Assembly (NCBI GenBank): GCA_016716385.1
Contig: JADJWL010000014.1
Span: forward strand, 28,501 to 92,500
Direction of reading: 5' to 3'
Length of the DNA: 64,000 nucleotides
Origin: Bryobacterales bacterium
Lineage (GTDB): Bacteria; Acidobacteriota; Terriglobia; Bryobacterales; Bryobacteraceae
The stretch's first letter is position 1. The number at the start of each line of letters is the position of its first letter. This document shows positions 59,310-64,000 of the stretch, one piece after another. The position numbers were made by a program, and so were the translations under genes. The notes below the pieces were generated by a model. That model saw nothing but the letters and a program-made list of their open reading frames with translations. It did not search any database and had not been told where the DNA came from.

Positions 59310-60275
59310 TCACAACCGGAAGTTGAAGATGTCGAGCGCGGTGCCTCCCTGGATTCTGGCCTTGTCGGCGGGAGAGATGAAGTCGAACAGGGTATCGAAC
59401 AGGGCGGCCTGCTCTTTAAACTCCGCCAGGGAATGGCCCAGGCTGCCCCACATGAGGCGCTCCGGTCCGAAGGCATCGAATGCCTGGCGGACCAGGGGGC
59501 GCAGGTCCTCGTGCGGGTGCGGCCGGCGGGAAGAATACTGGAGCGAGGAGACTTTCAGGACGACCCGCTTCAGCTTTGCGAGGGCCAGAGTCTTGCGGAA
59601 CTCGGCCGGATCCTTGTAGCCCCATTCGCCGCGTGCGAGTTGGATCCCATTCGATCCACGCACAGATCCGGCAACGCCGGCGTGCCCGAAGTGGTCGACG
59701 ATCAAGAGCGTGTCCGGAGCTTGCCGGGCCAGCGCTTCGATGGCCGGGGCGTAGTGGGGAACGATGTGTGCCTGGATCGCCACGCCGAGTTCCCCGGCGG
59801 TCCTCCAGACTCGCAGGGTATTCGGGTGCGACAAGTCGCGGTCCCGGATGGGATCGCCCGGCTTGGTCGGCGGCAGTTTTGGGTCCGCTGTGCGGTGCAA
59901 ACGCAGAGCTACGATGCGGCCGGGATTGCGGCGCACGATTTCGGTCAGCCGGCGTGGCGTGTCGGCGGCCGTGGTGTCGAACAGGACGGTTCCCTTGATG
60001 AATCCCGGCTCGGGTTCGATGGTGAAGCAGTGTTCCAGGTAGCGGTGGTCGTCCTGGTAGGGTTCGGCCGACACGTGAACGGCGCGCCGGATTCCGACCT
60101 CGCGGCAGAACGGGACGTAGTTCTCGAGCGGATCCGGCGCATTGCGCCTTGGGCCGTTCGGATGTGTCGGGAACGCGGCCAGGTCGCCAAAGAGGTGCAC
60201 GTGGCTCTCGACAATGGGATGGGGGGAGGCGGCGGCCAGGGCAAGCGGAGCGATGAGGAAGGTTCTGCGCTGCAT
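59310..60275 (-). CDS. Exported TIM-barrel amidohydrolase
   Basis: A 321-residue amidohydrolase-2-type metal-dependent hydrolase. A signal (MQRRTFLIAPLALAAASP) precedes the first-strand HxH motif IVESHVHLFGD. Later strands carry IVALRLHRTADPK, IQAHIVPHYAPAI, LLIVDHFGHAGV and RLMWGSLGHS. These fit lactonase/decarboxylase-type members, which often hydrolyse sugar lactones. The usual Asp after strand 8 is replaced by GSLGHS, where many homologues have GSDWP; activity may differ. It lies just downstream of the 5S rRNA terminator. Confidence 0.85.
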   Translation of the reverse strand: MQRRTFLIAPLALAAASPHPIVESHVHLFGDLAAFPTHPNGPRRNAPDPLENYVPFCREVGIRRAVHVSAEPYQDDHRYLEHCFTIEPEPGFIKGTVLFDTTAADTPRRLTEIVRRNPGRIVALRLHRTADPKLPPTKPGDPIRDRDLSHPNTLRVWRTAGELGVAIQAHIVPHYAPAIEALARQAPDTLLIVDHFGHAGVAGSVRGSNGIQLARGEWGYKDPAEFRKTLALAKLKRVVLKVSSLQYSSRRPHPHEDLRPLVRQAFDAFGPERLMWGSLGHSLAEFKEQAALFDTLFDFISPADKARIQGGTALDIFNFRL

Positions 60276-60290
60276 GAAGGAGATTAAAGC

Positions 60291-60320
60291 ACAAGAGCCA
60301 GCATTTCTGCTGGCTCTTGT
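60291..60320 (-). terminator. rRNA operon terminator hairpin
   Basis: A perfect 13-base inverted repeat (ACAAGAGCCAGCA / TGCTGGCTCTTGT) with a TTTC loop lies five bases beyond the 5S rRNA. On the minus strand it is followed by GCTTTAAT, a short T-rich stretch, so termination may be partly intrinsic. It may also be the last structure before the amidohydrolase gene. Confidence 0.75.
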
Positions 60321-60325
60321 GAGAT

Positions 60326-60443
60326 ACCCGGGCGGCGTCCTACTCTCCCACACACTCGCGCATGCAGTACAATCGGGGCTGAGGGGCTTAACTGCCGTGT
60401 TCGGGATGGGAACGGGTGGGTCCCCCTCGCTATGGCCGCCCAG
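60326..60443 (-). rRNA. rrf: 5S ribosomal RNA
   Basis: Read from 60443 leftwards it starts CTGGCGGCC-like (CTGGGCGGCCATAGCGAGG), has the conserved CCGTTCCCATCCCGAACACG region and GAGAGTAGGACGCCGCCC at the 3' end, which pairs with the 5' end. Length is about 118 bases. It follows 23S by about 70 bases in the same transcript. Confidence 0.93.
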
Positions 60444-60461
60444 AACTTGGAGAAGCTGGGC

Positions 60462-60476
60462 TGAATATTGACGGGC
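60462..60476. repeat. 3' arm of the 23S processing stem
   Basis: TGAATATTGACGGGC here is the exact reverse complement of 63531-63545. The two arms bracket the 23S gene, about 40 bases past its 3' end and 100 bases before its 5' end, as expected for an RNase III cleavage stalk. A GAAGCTGGG just outside this arm also recurs, in inverted form, beside the other arm. Confidence 0.7.
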
Positions 60477-60515
60477 GAAAAGTCGAAATGACCGCGATGC
60501 TTACAATAGAATTTA

Positions 60516-63430
<2,915 letters not shown>

Positions 63431-63530
63431 AAAGTCTATTCTAAACACCGGCGGTCTTTCGACTTCGCCGCCAGCCGCGCCCAAACTTCGGGCGCAACCG
63501 GCATCTTAAGACTTGCGGTTGTGTTTTAAT

Positions 63531-63545
63531 GCCCGTCAATATTCA
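63531..63545. repeat. 5' arm of the 23S processing stem
   Basis: GCCCGTCAATATTCA pairs exactly with 60462-60476. It lies in the spacer between tRNA-Ile and 23S. Confidence 0.7.
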
Positions 63546-63562
63546 ATTGTCAAAGATCGAAA
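63543..63562 (-). promoter_or_regulatory. boxA-like antitermination element in the rRNA spacer
   Basis: On the minus strand GATCTTTGACAATTGAA resembles the boxA sequence usually found upstream of 23S in rRNA leaders and spacers. The spacer from 63431 to 63641 contains this element, the processing stem and no gene. Confidence 0.5.
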
Positions 63563-63641
63563 CCCAGCTTCAAACTGGTGAAAAACCGGGAGTCAGCGTC
63601 CCCGCCTTGCGGCTGGGCTGCCGGCTTCCGCCTTCTCAAAA

Positions 63642-63718
<77 letters not shown>

Positions 63719-63753
63719 TCGTATTGGCCGGAGCCATTGTGGCTCAAGAGAAC

Positions 63754-63829
63754 TGGTGGAGCTGATCGGGATCGAACCGACGACCTCCTGAATGCAAATC
63801 AGGCGCTCTCCCAGCTGAGCTACAGCCCC
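63754..63829 (-). tRNA. tRNA-Ala (TGC)
   Basis: Read from 63829, GGGGCTGTAGCTCAGCTGG begins a cloverleaf with anticodon loop TTTGCAT (TGC), T-arm GTCGGTTCGATCCCGAT and encoded 3' CCA at 63756-63754. It is 76 bases long and lies 35 bases upstream of tRNA-Ile in the transcript. Confidence 0.95.
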
Positions 63830-64000
63830 TGGTGAACAGCTATGTTTCGAGGCCGGTTGGACGCAGGGAACCAGGACCAGCCCGGCATCCCCTATCGATC
63901 TTCCGTTACTTCCAAGAAGAGAGACCAGAGCGTATTCCATCGCCAGCCGAAGCCGGCTTTGGTCTGGAGTGCAACGGCTGCCATCGCCACCGCGGCGACG
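63830..64000. other. Non-coding sequence to the window edge, no 16S rRNA seen
   Basis: These 171 bases contain no 16S 3' end (no AAGGAGGTGATCC on the plus strand) and no convincing frame. The region is probably the rest of the 16S-23S spacer, or the rRNA promoter region if 16S is unlinked. Confidence 0.5.

Overview
The window is about 65% GC and almost entirely coding. It suggests a chromosome of an Acidobacteriota bacterium, most likely of the Bryobacterales/Solibacter type. The reasons are a complete Tol-Pal operon with an Acidobacteria-style Pal lipoprotein, many exported Gfo/Idh/MocA oxidoreductases, esterases and sugar isomerases with Arg-Arg or short signal peptides, an AroD-AroE fusion, and a caspase-like protein with TPR repeats. 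This placement is inference from gene content; no 16S rRNA is in the window. I see no prophage, insertion sequence or CRISPR array.

Layout. (1) 1-6243, minus strand: ligA, then a CHASE2-adenylate/guanylate cyclase, then a FecR-like/caspase/TPR protein that runs off the left edge; start and stop codons overlap, so this looks like one transcription unit. (2) 6320-12373: lipid kinase, dprA, a possible 47-residue membrane peptide, an oxidoreductase, an SDR enzyme and recN. (3) 12494-22792, plus strand: tolQ-tolR-tolA-tolB-pal-cpoB, an SH3/TPR/zinc-peptidase-like protein interrupted by a frameshift in a run of seven T, tilS, ftsH and a HAD phosphatase. (4) 22802-36047: exported sugar-related enzymes, an Nramp-like transporter lacking the usual metal motif, apaG, an esterase, an exported SelA-like PLP protein, a sodium:solute symporter and two tandem paralogous multi-pass membrane proteins. 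(5) 36093-40565: hemerythrin, a YwiC-like membrane protein, and a divergent pair of complex two-component proteins. (6) 40566-51660: aroDE, deoC, a CBM9-like protein, an Hsp15-like S4 protein, a ThuA-like protein, an M28 peptidase, rlmN, an alpha/beta hydrolase, a sigma-54 activator with a degenerate receiver, and a methyltransferase. (7) 51614-60275: a double-domain ThyX-like protein divergent from dut, a cyclophilin, a CbiX-like chelatase with a ferredoxin reductase-like protein, a membrane Fe-S protein, an Fe-S repair protein (Ric/ScdA) and an amidohydrolase. (8) 60291-64000, minus strand: tRNA-Ala, tRNA-Ile, 23S and 5S rRNA, with a terminator hairpin.

The genes work in a few groups. Tol-Pal spans the envelope and maintains the outer membrane. 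The ligA-cyclase-caspase unit is the most intriguing signalling candidate: a sensor cyclase is made together with a probable periplasmic protease. The thyX/dut pair belongs to dTMP supply. Hemerythrin, Ric, the Fe-S membrane protein and the chelatase point to iron, heme and nitrosative-stress biology. The exported oxidoreductases, isomerase, esterases, amidohydrolase and SSS/Nramp-like transporters fit scavenging of plant or microbial polysaccharide products. Two architectural features recur: convergent genes whose stop codons overlap or abut, and -10-like hexamers very close to start codons.
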